From Rhodospirillales bacterium (GTDB lineage Bacteria; Pseudomonadota; Alphaproteobacteria; Micavibrionales; Micavibrionaceae), in assembly GCA_020638365.1 (NCBI GenBank), contig JACKIQ010000004.1, positions 62,001 through 126,000 on the forward strand: a stretch of 64,000 nucleotides of DNA, in the 5' to 3' direction. Under the pieces are notes generated by a model that saw nothing but the letters and a program-made list of their open reading frames with translations, ran no database searches and was not told the origin of the DNA. Numbering within the stretch: the first letter of the stretch is position 1; each line of letters opens with the position of its first letter. A program made the position numbers and the translations under genes. This document shows positions 16,511 to 24,043 of this stretch, one piece after another.

Positions 16511-17395
16511 TTGAAGACTGATCCCGCCCTCGATCCAAACGCCCTCTTTACATGGATTGTGAACCGCATCACTGCGGTCGGCTGGATCGCCAAACGCCCA
16601 AAATTCAGCTTTTTCCTCTCCGAATTTCTGTATTTCGGTTTCAAACAAGCATGGGCCTGCCTGTTTGGCGGCTTACTGCTGGCGGGATTGGTGCTGACCA
16701 AGCTGACCTGGAATCCAGACTGGCCGCTCTCACGTTACGATTTCATGTTTGTCTACGCAATCCTGATCCAGTTGGCCTTCATCCGCTTGCGGCTCGAAAC
16801 CGCAAAGGAAATCCGCGTCATATTCATCTTCCATATCGTCGGCACGGTCATGGAGATTTTCAAAACATATATGGGCTCGTGGGTTTACCCGGAGGAAAAT
16901 CTGATCCGCATCGGCGGCGTGCCGCTTTTCTCCGGCTTTATGTACTCGGCCGTGGGAAGTTATATCGCGCGCGTCTGGCGTATTTTCGAATTCAAATTCA
17001 CTCGCTACCCGCGCAAGGATCTCACGGTCTTGCTCTGCGTTCTGATTTACGTGAATTTTTTCACCCATCATTTCACCGCGGACATCCGGCTTTTCCTGTT
17101 CGCGTTCACGATCATTCTCTACGGGCGGACATGGGTATACTACACGCCGCATGAAACGGATCAGAAAATGCCGCTGCTTCTCGGTTTCTTTCTGGTCTCG
17201 TTCTTTATCTGGATCGCGGAAAACGCCGGCACCTTCGCCGCCGCCTGGCGCTACCCGGACCAGAACCACGAATGGGCGCTCGTCTCCCCCCACAAAATGG
17301 GCGCGTGGTTCCTGCTGATGATTATCAGCTTTGTTCTTGTGACTTTGCTACATAAAGACGGGCTAGACAAAGAGAACGAGGACGCGAAAAACTAA
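16511..17395 (+). CDS. DUF817 integral membrane protein
   Basis: A protein of about 294 aa with roughly eight membrane segments. Conserved DUF817 blocks are FLYFGFKQAWACLFGGLLL, GTVMEIFKTYMGSWVYPE, VPLFSGFMYSAVGSYIAR and NFFTHHFTADIRLFLF. The family has no known function. The open frame begins inside the upstream tRNA, so an internal start is needed. I favour the TTG at 16511; a GTG at 16559 is the alternative. Its stop codon overlaps by three bases the stop of the convergent gene at 17392. Confidence 0.82.
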   Translation: MKTDPALDPNALFTWIVNRITAVGWIAKRPKFSFFLSEFLYFGFKQAWACLFGGLLLAGLVLTKLTWNPDWPLSRYDFMFVYAILIQLAFIRLRLETAKEIRVIFIFHIVGTVMEIFKTYMGSWVYPEENLIRIGGVPLFSGFMYSAVGSYIARVWRIFEFKFTRYPRKDLTVLLCVLIYVNFFTHHFTADIRLFLFAFTIILYGRTWVYYTPHETDQKMPLLLGFFLVSFFIWIAENAGTFAAAWRYPDQNHEWALVSPHKMGAWFLLMIISFVLVTLLHKDGLDKENEDAKN

Positions 17396-18306
17396 GCCGG
17401 AACGGCATCAGGTTCGGCCTCCGGGTCCGGCGTGGCCTTCCGCGTCAGAATGGCCTGATGGATATCGCGAACCTTAACTTCGCCCATCGCCCTCTCAGCC
17501 TCATCACCGAAAATGCCAGATGATTGTAAAAGGGCACGCTCTGGTTCAAGCGCAAGTATTTTGGCCTGAAGCAGATGCAGAGCGGGCAGCAGCCGATCGT
17601 AAACCTCGATGATCTCTTGCACACGCGGTCGCTCGAACCTTCGGAAATCCGCTCCTCCCTCCAAGGCATCGGGCAAAATGCATTCGTCCGGGCCGATATA
17701 GAAAAAATCCTCCCCCAGTCCCGGCTTGGTGACGGACCACGCCTGCGTGACTGGGTCGCGGTGAACGTGTATCCCCATCTCTTCCGCCTGTATCTGGAAT
17801 TCCTCGTACTCGTATTGTGCCTCCTGCCTAAGCGCATCGTAGCTCTTGCCCGTCTCCTGCGCCATCAGCCAACCCAGCGTCCGGCTCAAATTCTCCTGCG
17901 GCGCCGTGCGACGGTAATGCTCAAGGACGCCCATGATGAATCCCTGCCGGTCGGCATAGGACTCTTTAATTCGCCCCGTTATGGTACCCAGCAAAACCTT
18001 CTCGATCTCGAAATTATAGATTTCCGAATCATAGCTCCCCTGATAAGGCGTGCCCTCAAGCCCCTCATGCGGCGGCGCGTTGAATGCCAGCCCAAGAAGA
18101 ACATGGCCCGCCTCGTGGTCAAACCCCTCGACGCTTTGATAGGCCCAGACGGTCTTAACATGGTAGTGTACGGCCTCCGCCAGAGTCATGTCGCGATCCA
18201 GCATGACCTGCAACTCCCCGTCACGCCCGCCTGTCAGGGACCCATCCGCTTCCTCTAGAAGGCCGCGGACCAGTTTCCCTAGGATATCTTTGATGCTTCG
18301 GGTCAT
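17392..18306 (-). CDS. Unknown protein with HEAGH motif, paralog of the upstream gene
   Basis: A 304-aa soluble protein that I cannot assign. It is clearly homologous along its length to the upstream gene (18303-19199). Shared blocks are the HEAGHVLLGL motif (H64 to H68), YQGSYDSEIY with E95, GEDFFYIGPDE, FRRFERPRVQE and VKVRDIHQAIL. HExGH could be a zinc site as in FtsH-like peptidases. The paralog has HDIGH at the same place, which also recalls the HDxxH plus downstream Glu of Coq4-type proteins. No signal peptide or membrane helix. The start overlaps the upstream stop (ATGA), so the two are translated together. Confidence 0.75.
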   Translation of the reverse strand: MTRSIKDILGKLVRGLLEEADGSLTGGRDGELQVMLDRDMTLAEAVHYHVKTVWAYQSVEGFDHEAGHVLLGLAFNAPPHEGLEGTPYQGSYDSEIYNFEIEKVLLGTITGRIKESYADRQGFIMGVLEHYRRTAPQENLSRTLGWLMAQETGKSYDALRQEAQYEYEEFQIQAEEMGIHVHRDPVTQAWSVTKPGLGEDFFYIGPDECILPDALEGGADFRRFERPRVQEIIEVYDRLLPALHLLQAKILALEPERALLQSSGIFGDEAERAMGEVKVRDIHQAILTRKATPDPEAEPDAVPA

Positions 18307-19199
18307 GCCCTCAACTCTGCCCCGCCCGCATCCTGTTCAGGGGCGGGGGGAGTGAAACCCGACAACATCGCCGCGTTCAGATCGCGAACCTTGACCCCGC
18401 CGAGAGCCTCCCTCCTCATCTGCTCAGTACTTTCTGAGTCACGATGACGGGGAAACGCTTCGTCCAGAAAATCCGTAAGAAAGGTTAGTCCGGGCCGCAG
18501 CCGCTCATACATCGCGCCCGCCTGCTCGGCACTGGGCCGGGCAAAGCGGTTGAAATCGGTCACCTCCTCAATATCGTCGGGCAGGTAATGCTTGCGGTCA
18601 TCCACATACCAGAACCGCTCATCCAGTGCCGGAATGTCGACGCCCCAGGTCTCATGATCCTGTGTGATTTCAACGCCGTGATTCTCGGCAAACTGGTAAA
18701 GGGCTGCATCCTTGTAGGCGCCAGCGCGGTGCGGCTGCTCGCCGTCGATATCCGCAACCCGCCTGAGTGCCCAAATCACGACCCGGTTGAGATTACCCGA
18801 CGGCCCATAAATATCGTAATTATCCTGCACCCGCTGGAGAAATCGCGTTTTTATCTCATCGGCATCGGCGGCAGGTTTTCCGCTCATACTGTCGAGTAAG
18901 GTCATCTGGAGGGCAACGGTATAGATTTCGGCCTCGTAATCGGCCTGATAGGGATAATCGGAAGGGACACCGGGCAGCGCCTTGCTCAGCGCCATGAGGA
19001 TGTGACCGATGTCATGTTCAAGATCGAACTCCTTCGTCAGCCCCCAGTGTCGGAGATGAAACGCCGAAGCCTGAGCCAAATCCTGAGCCAAATCCATATT
19101 CTCGCGCAGCATGACAGTAACCTCGTCCACGGACCCGGACAGCCCAAAGCCTTTTGCATCTGCAGAAGCGAAACCAGAACTGAGACGATCATTATCCAT
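18303..19199 (-). CDS. Unknown protein with HDIGH motif, first gene of a paralogous pair
   Basis: A 298-aa soluble protein of unknown function. The motif EHDIGHILMAL (H62 to H66) and YQADYEAEIY (E91) align with the paralog downstream. Further matches are DERFWYVDDRKHYLPDD, DFNRFARPSAEQA and GVKVRDLNAAML. The frame is open for 76 more codons upstream, but that stretch is Arg/Trp-rich and runs antisense into the cutA start. The ATG at 19199 gives a sensible N-terminus and is preferred, although its ribosome binding site is weak. Its TGA overlaps the start of the next gene. Confidence 0.75.
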   Translation of the reverse strand: MDNDRLSSGFASADAKGFGLSGSVDEVTVMLRENMDLAQDLAQASAFHLRHWGLTKEFDLEHDIGHILMALSKALPGVPSDYPYQADYEAEIYTVALQMTLLDSMSGKPAADADEIKTRFLQRVQDNYDIYGPSGNLNRVVIWALRRVADIDGEQPHRAGAYKDAALYQFAENHGVEITQDHETWGVDIPALDERFWYVDDRKHYLPDDIEEVTDFNRFARPSAEQAGAMYERLRPGLTFLTDFLDEAFPRHRDSESTEQMRREALGGVKVRDLNAAMLSGFTPPAPEQDAGGAELRA

Positions 19200-19306
19200 G
19201 CTTGGGCACCCGCTTATAATTGCATCTATTCTGGTAATTTTCTCGGAAATAGTCAATTTTATTAGGGTAAACTGGGCGGTTAAACGAAACGGAAGGAATA
19301 AAAACA

Positions 19307-19624
19307 TTGGAACTCTTAACGGTCTACGCCACCTTCGAAAACCCAGAACAGGCCCGCGCCATCTCCAAAACCGTGGTCGGGGAGCGCCTCGCCGCCTGCG
19401 CCAACATCTTCCAGCCCCACGCCTCAATCTATTGGTGGGATGGGGAAGTCCAGAGCGCCACCGAATGCGCGGCCCTCTTCAAAACTACGGAAAAGAGCTT
19501 TGAAGCCTTGAAAACCCGCATCGCCGAACTGCACAGCTACGAGTGCCCCTGCATCGTCGCATGGGAAATAGAGGAGGGGCATAAACCCTATCTGGACTGG
19601 ATCGCCAAAGAGACGGTATCATAA
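19307..19624 (+). CDS. cutA: Divalent-cation tolerance protein CutA
   Basis: A 105-aa trimeric ferredoxin-like protein linked to copper and divalent-cation tolerance. The family hallmark is a central Trp/Asp hairpin, seen here as SIYWWDGEVQSATECAALFKT. It is followed by IAELHSYECPCIVAWEIEEGH, where the Y-x-x-P-x-I/V pattern is typical. The start is TTG at 19307 with a GGAAGGA site about ten bases upstream. An ATG start would remove the first strand. Divergent from the unknown paralog pair and 115 bp ahead of rplM. Confidence 0.94.
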   Translation: MELLTVYATFENPEQARAISKTVVGERLAACANIFQPHASIYWWDGEVQSATECAALFKTTEKSFEALKTRIAELHSYECPCIVAWEIEEGHKPYLDWIAKETVS

Positions 19625-19664
19625 TACCATGCATCTAATAAACTGTTTTTACAGCAAAAATCTA

Positions 19665-19693
19665 TTGACAAAGGACGTCCATTCCCGCATAAA
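19665..19693 (+). promoter_or_regulatory. Predicted sigma-70-type promoter for rplM-rpsI
   Basis: A perfect TTGACA at 19665-19670 and CATAAA at 19688-19693 are separated by 17 bp, about 50 bp ahead of the rplM start. This is the best -35 match I found in the window and fits a highly expressed ribosomal protein operon. Confidence 0.55.
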
Positions 19694-19739
19694 CACCGCA
19701 CTTCGAAAAGAACAAGTTTAAAACTGGGAAGAACGTCAC

Positions 19740-20204
19740 ATGAAGACATATTCTGCAAAACCCGCGGATATTGAGAAGAAATGGATTCTCATCGACGCGG
19801 AAAATCTGGTTCTGGGCCGTCTGGCCACCGTCGTGGCCATGCGCCTGCGCGGTAAGCACAAGCCCACCTTCACCCCCCATATGGACTGCGGCGACAACGT
19901 CATCATCATCAACGCCGAAAAGGTCAGGCTGACCGGAAACAAGCGCGAGGATGATGTCTACTACTGGCATACCGGCCATCCCGGTGGTATCAAGCAGCGC
20001 ACCAAGGCGCAGATGCTGGACGGTAAGTTCCCCGAGCGGGTGATCGAAAACGCGGTCGAGCGTATGCTGCCAAAGGGTCCTCTCGGTCGCACCGTGTTTA
20101 AGAACCTGCGCGTATACGCAGGCGCCGAACACCCGCACGCCGCGCAAAATCCGGAAGTTCTGGATGTTGCCGCTCTTAATGCCAAAAACAAACGCACCGC
20201 TTAA
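19740..20204 (+). CDS. rplM: 50S ribosomal protein L13
   Basis: A 154-aa ribosomal protein. It begins MKTYSAKPADIEKKWILIDA and carries VLGRLATVVAMRLRGKHKPT, then DCGDNVIIINAEKVRLTGNK and the MLPKGPLGRTVFKNLRVY block, all characteristic of L13. Length is slightly above the E. coli protein (142) because of a C-terminal extension, common in Alphaproteobacteria. It forms the usual two-gene operon with rpsI, 14 bp downstream. Confidence 0.98.
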   Translation: MKTYSAKPADIEKKWILIDAENLVLGRLATVVAMRLRGKHKPTFTPHMDCGDNVIIINAEKVRLTGNKREDDVYYWHTGHPGGIKQRTKAQMLDGKFPERVIENAVERMLPKGPLGRTVFKNLRVYAGAEHPHAAQNPEVLDVAALNAKNKRTA

Positions 20205-20218
20205 TTGGGACGTAAATC

Positions 20219-20785
20219 ATGACGAAAAAGACAGACACTAAAAAAGAAACTACGAAAACCAAGAAGGAAGAGGCCGTAAAAGATCTCAGCGCTCTGGGCA
20301 GCGTCGTGGCTGAAAAGAAAGCCGCTCCTGCCGAAAAAGGCGAAGACAAGGGAAAAGCCCAGCCGGGCGCCGTGAAAAAGGAACCCAAGGTCGACAAGCT
20401 GGGGCGCTCTTACGCAACCGGCCGCCGCAAGGATGCGGTCGCCCGCGTCTGGCTGAAACCCGGCTCCGGCAAGGTCATCGTGAACGGCAAGGACCAGTCC
20501 GATTACTTCTCGCGCCAGACCCATCTCCTGATCCTCAACCAGCCTTTCCTGATTGCCGATCGCGTCGGTCGTTTCGATGTTTACGCGACGGTTGCCGGTG
20601 GCGGCTTGTCCGGTCAGGCCGGTGCGGTCCGTCACGGGATCGCCCGTGCGCTGGAAAACTTCGATCCCGCCCTGCGCCCGCCGCTGAAAAATGCCGGCAT
20701 GATCACGCGTGACCCGCGGATCGTTGAGCGTAAAAAGGTCGGCAAGCACAAGGCTCGCCGGACCAAGCAGTGGGCAAAGCGTTAA
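20219..20785 (+). CDS. rpsI: 30S ribosomal protein S9 with long N-terminal extension
   Basis: A 188-aa protein, against about 130 in E. coli. Residues from about 60 on are normal S9: YATGRRKDAVARVWLKPGSG, SDYFSRQTHLLILNQPF, GGGLSGQAGAVRHGIARAL and the basic C-terminus ending in KQWAKR that reaches the ribosomal P site. The first 58 or so residues are a Lys/Glu/Ala-rich low-complexity tail. Such tails occur in alphaproteobacterial S9, although their role is unknown. An intrinsic terminator follows 37 bp after the stop. Confidence 0.97.
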   Translation: MTKKTDTKKETTKTKKEEAVKDLSALGSVVAEKKAAPAEKGEDKGKAQPGAVKKEPKVDKLGRSYATGRRKDAVARVWLKPGSGKVIVNGKDQSDYFSRQTHLLILNQPFLIADRVGRFDVYATVAGGGLSGQAGAVRHGIARALENFDPALRPPLKNAGMITRDPRIVERKKVGKHKARRTKQWAKR

Positions 20786-20821
20786 TCGCTTTCCACACAC
20801 CCCACACAAAGGAATTATCGG

Positions 20822-20854
20822 ACACCCCCGCCATCCGGGGGTGTTTGTTTTTTG
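20822..20854 (+). terminator. Intrinsic terminator of rplM-rpsI
   Basis: ACACCCCCG at 20822-20830 pairs perfectly with CGGGGGTGT at 20836-20844 around a five-base loop. A T-rich tail (TTGTTTTTT) follows. It lies just after rpsI. Confidence 0.9.
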
Positions 20855-20873
20855 GTTCTATCCGGTCATTTGG

Positions 20874-20971
20874 AACCCGCGTGTGCGGGTGAAGCAATCT
20901 ATAGGCTCGCAGGTTGTTCGCAGATGACTTCGTCGTCAAGTGAGCCTCCTCGCAATGACGGAAGAACCGGT
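20874..20971. repeat. Dispersed intergenic repeat (degenerate palindromic element)
   Basis: Between the rpsI terminator and the carbonic anhydrase gene lies a block with a small hairpin (ACCCGC-GTGT-GCGGGT, 20875-20890), then GAAGCAATCT, AGATGACTTCGTCGTCAAG and CTCCTCGCAATGACGG. Read on the minus strand it gives CCGTCATTGCGAGGAG and AGATTGCTTC. From memory, these words occur in dispersed intergenic repeats of several bacterial genomes. Only one copy is seen in this window, so its repeat status rests on recognition. Confidence 0.5.
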
Positions 20972-21036
20972 TTTGTGATCGTTGTGCCCTCTCAATTTCA
21001 AAGTTATGGTAGACTGAAACAAAAACAGGAAACCGC

Positions 21037-21573
21037 ATGAGCAAGTTCATCTACCCATATCGCGGCATCATGCCCAAAATCCATCCAACCGCCTTCATCG
21101 CGCCCTCGGCCAGCATCATCGGCGATGTGGAGATCGGGGAGGGCAGCAATATCTGGTACAACTGCGTCCTGCGCGGCGACGTAAACCCCATACGCATCGG
21201 CAGAAACACGAACATTCAGGACGGCACGGTTATCCACACCACCAGCGATTTTCAGGGCACCACCGTGGGCGACAATGTAACCGTCGGCCATACGGCGATC
21301 CTCCATGCCTGCACGGTGGAGGATTACGGCTTTGTCGGGATGCAGGCCTGCGTCATGGATGGCGCGGTAGTGGAAAGCAAAGGCATGCTCGCCGCCGGGG
21401 CGCTCCTGACCCCCGGTAAGCGCGTGCCGCCCGGCCAGCTCTGGTCCGGTCGCCCCGCGAAATTCATGCGCGACATGACAGACGAAGAAACGAAATATGT
21501 CCTCTGGTCCGCCGAGCATTACCGAAAGCTCGGGCAGGAGCATAAAGAGAATGTTTGTAGCTCTGAAGATTAA
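21037..21573 (+). CDS. Gamma-class carbonic anhydrase-like protein
   Basis: A 178-aa left-handed beta-helix protein with hexapeptide repeats, such as SASIIGDVEIGEGSNIWYNC. The likely metal-binding histidines are H67 (GTVIHTT), H85 and H90 (VGHTAILHAC), spaced as in the YrdA/PaaY and gamma-carbonic anhydrase group. The C-terminal helix WSGRPAKFMRDMTDEE is typical. Activity cannot be inferred with certainty because many family members have other or unknown roles. The stop overlaps that of the convergent pentapeptide gene. Confidence 0.9.
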   Translation: MSKFIYPYRGIMPKIHPTAFIAPSASIIGDVEIGEGSNIWYNCVLRGDVNPIRIGRNTNIQDGTVIHTTSDFQGTTVGDNVTVGHTAILHACTVEDYGFVGMQACVMDGAVVESKGMLAAGALLTPGKRVPPGQLWSGRPAKFMRDMTDEETKYVLWSAEHYRKLGQEHKENVCSSED

Positions 21574-21974
21574 AACGACTTTCGTTTGTCCGTCGCATAA
21601 CTGATTAAAGATTCACTGTCTTCAATAGCAACGCCATAAGCCTCCAAACCTGTGGCTCGGACATTTTCGGTCACGCAGTCCCGCCACACAATCGAACAGA
21701 CGGCGGAGTCCTTCCAGCTAGAACCTGTTAAGCAGCAATTCTCGAAAACAGTACATTTTAGATTACATTCATGAAAGCTGGCGCCGATAAAATCAACGTC
21801 CCTAAACTTCACAGAGTGCAAAAAACACCCGATAAACTCTGAAGAGGAAAGGTTAGTTCCTGAAATGACAAGATGATCTTCTTTTGCTGCGATTTCGATT
21901 TTTGTGAAGACACGCTGACCCTTGATATAGGCCGCTCGGAGTTGATCAAAAGTGACTTCCTGATCGACAAGCAT
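21570..21974 (-). CDS. Pentapeptide-repeat-like protein
   Basis: A 134-aa soluble protein. The centre contains irregular five-residue repeats with central Leu/Phe/Val (SGTNLSSSEFIGCFLHSVKF, then DVDFIGASFHECNLKCTVFE and NCCLTGSSWKDSAVC), which would form a short quadrilateral beta-helix. Six cysteines are unusual for a cytoplasmic protein. Role unknown; some relatives mimic DNA and bind gyrase, but nothing here shows that. It is convergent with the carbonic anhydrase gene and lies downstream of phaC on the same strand. Confidence 0.72.
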   Translation of the reverse strand: MLVDQEVTFDQLRAAYIKGQRVFTKIEIAAKEDHLVISGTNLSSSEFIGCFLHSVKFRDVDFIGASFHECNLKCTVFENCCLTGSSWKDSAVCSIVWRDCVTENVRATGLEAYGVAIEDSESLISYATDKRKSF

Positions 21975-22016
21975 ATAAAGGATTTTCCCCCATCAGTGAT
22001 CTGAAATAAAATAACC

Positions 22017-23852
22017 CTAAACCTTCATCCGAACATAACTCCCCGGCGCGGCTTCTACGCCCTTCGCGGGCGTACGCGCCTCGACCTTTTTCCCGGCGAA
22101 CCCCTTGATCCAGTCCTGCCAGTGCGTCCACCACGACCCCTCGTGCTGCGCGGCGTCCTTAAACCAGCTTTCCGGGGTTTCCGGTATCGCCTCGTTGGTC
22201 CAGTAGCAGTACTTCTTCTTCGCGGGCGGGTTAATGACCCCGGCGATATGCCCCGACGCCGCCAGCGTAAACGTCTTCTTGCCGCCCAGCCGCTTCATCC
22301 CTGCGTAGGTCGCGATCCATGGCGCGATATGATCCTCGCGCGTCGACAGGAAATAGGCGGGCGTCTTGATCTTGGAAATATCAATGGCCACGCCGTTCAT
22401 TGTGATCCCGCCGGGTTTCACCAGTTCGTTGTGAAGATAGAACTTCCGCAGGTAAAAACTGTGCATCGCCGCCGGCATGTTCGTGCAGTCGTCGTTCCAG
22501 TACAGAAGATCGAACGGAAACGGCTCCTTCCCCAGAAGGTAATTATTGACGACAAAGGACCAGATCAGGTCGTTCGCCCGCAGCAGGCTGAAGGTTTGTT
22601 TCATTTCCCGGCCTTCGAGGATCCCCTTTTCGAACATCTTTTTTTCAAGCAGTTCGATCTGCTCTTCATCCAGGAAAAGCTTGAGATCCCCGGCCTTCTC
22701 GAAATCCAGCAATGTGGTCAGGAACGTCACGGAGGCCGCCCGCCCGGCCTTCTTCTTGGCCTGAAGGTAGCACAGGGTCGTGGACAGAAGCGTCCCGCCG
22801 AGGCAGTAACCGATGATGTTTGTTTGATCCGTGCCGCAGATTTTTTCGATCTGCGTAAGCGCTTCGAGGATCCCTTCGTCCATGTAATCCTCGAACCGTT
22901 TTTGCGCGAGCTTACGTGAAGGATTAACCCACGAAATCGTGAAAACCGTATGTCCCTGTTCCACCGCCCACGCGATGAAGGAATTCTCGGTCTTCAGGTC
23001 GAGGATGTAATATTTGTTGATCCACGGCGGAATAATGAGGAGGGGTGTTTCGAAAACCTTTTTGGTCGTAGGAGCGTATTGCAGAAGCTGCATCAACTCG
23101 TTTTGAAAAACCACGCGCCCGGGAGTGACGGCAATGTTTTCTCCGAGTTTGAACGTATCGTAATCCGTCGTGCTGATCTTGAGTTCGCCCTCGCCGCGCT
23201 CCATATCCTCGATCAGGTTCTCCAGCCCCCGCACGAGGTTCGCGCCGCCGGACTTCATCGTCTCGTTAAGAACTTCGGGGTTGGTCAGCACGAAATTAGT
23301 CGGGGAGATCGCGTTGGCGAACAGCTTCGTGGCGAAAGCCAGTTTTTCTTTTTGCACGGGGTCCATCCCCTCCGTGTTGTGAACGGCATCGTCCATCCAC
23401 CGGCAGGTCATGAGGTAGGATTGCTTGATGAAATCGAACAGGGCGCTGTGCTGCCACTCCGGTGCGCGGAACCGCCTGTCCCCGGCCTCAGGCTCGAAGA
23501 GAGGCTTGCCTTCCCCCTGTCCCATGAATTTTCGGGCGCTGTCCTGCCAGAGATGGGCCCAGTCGGTCACGAACTTGGCCTGAAGCTCAAAAAACCGGGG
23601 CGGGTCGGCCACGATACTGTCCAGAAAGGCCAGATAGCTCTCCCGGATGTTCAGCGGATCGAAATCACGGTTAAGAAAATCCTGTAACCCCTTTGAATTA
23701 GTATGATTTTCAATAAATTTTTCCATGACCGGAAGGGCCTTGGCGTATGCGTCGATCAGCGCACGGTTAAGAGCCAGCATATCCGGCATCTTGTAAGGCG
23801 CATCGGTCGTCTGCGCATCTTTCGGCGTCTTCTTTGCCATGGCTTTTTTCAT
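22017..23852 (-). CDS. phaC: Class I poly(3-hydroxyalkanoate) synthase
   Basis: A 611-aa enzyme that polymerises hydroxyacyl-CoA into storage granules. Residues about 60-240 are the PhaC N-terminal domain. The alpha/beta-hydrolase part has the lipase-like box GYCLGGTLL with nucleophile C350, D507 in STREDHIAPW and H535 in SGHIAGVINPP. The length fits class I, which needs no PhaE or PhaR partner. No phasin, phaA or phaB gene is adjacent. The start at 23852 or the ATG four codons in (MAKKTPKDA) are both possible. Divergent from hom. Confidence 0.96.
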   Translation of the reverse strand: MKKAMAKKTPKDAQTTDAPYKMPDMLALNRALIDAYAKALPVMEKFIENHTNSKGLQDFLNRDFDPLNIRESYLAFLDSIVADPPRFFELQAKFVTDWAHLWQDSARKFMGQGEGKPLFEPEAGDRRFRAPEWQHSALFDFIKQSYLMTCRWMDDAVHNTEGMDPVQKEKLAFATKLFANAISPTNFVLTNPEVLNETMKSGGANLVRGLENLIEDMERGEGELKISTTDYDTFKLGENIAVTPGRVVFQNELMQLLQYAPTTKKVFETPLLIIPPWINKYYILDLKTENSFIAWAVEQGHTVFTISWVNPSRKLAQKRFEDYMDEGILEALTQIEKICGTDQTNIIGYCLGGTLLSTTLCYLQAKKKAGRAASVTFLTTLLDFEKAGDLKLFLDEEQIELLEKKMFEKGILEGREMKQTFSLLRANDLIWSFVVNNYLLGKEPFPFDLLYWNDDCTNMPAAMHSFYLRKFYLHNELVKPGGITMNGVAIDISKIKTPAYFLSTREDHIAPWIATYAGMKRLGGKKTFTLAASGHIAGVINPPAKKKYCYWTNEAIPETPESWFKDAAQHEGSWWTHWQDWIKGFAGKKVEARTPAKGVEAAPGSYVRMKV

Positions 23853-24043
23853 ATTTTATAGGACGTTAAAAGATTTTAATAAGAAAAGATATAAGGAGTT
23901 TGGGACAACGCTCGCAAAAAAGCAAGGCAAGACTTTACAAAGCCGGGAAGAATAATTGGCCAGAACCGATCCTTTTCTTGAAACAATGGGGCAACCGGAG
24001 TAGAACAATGCCGGACAAGAAACATTTAAGGGGTATGTGTGAC

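Noticed and set aside
19200..19427. N-terminal 76-codon extension of the HDIGH paralog
   Set aside because: Arg/Trp-rich, overlaps the divergent cutA start, and has no counterpart in the paralog.
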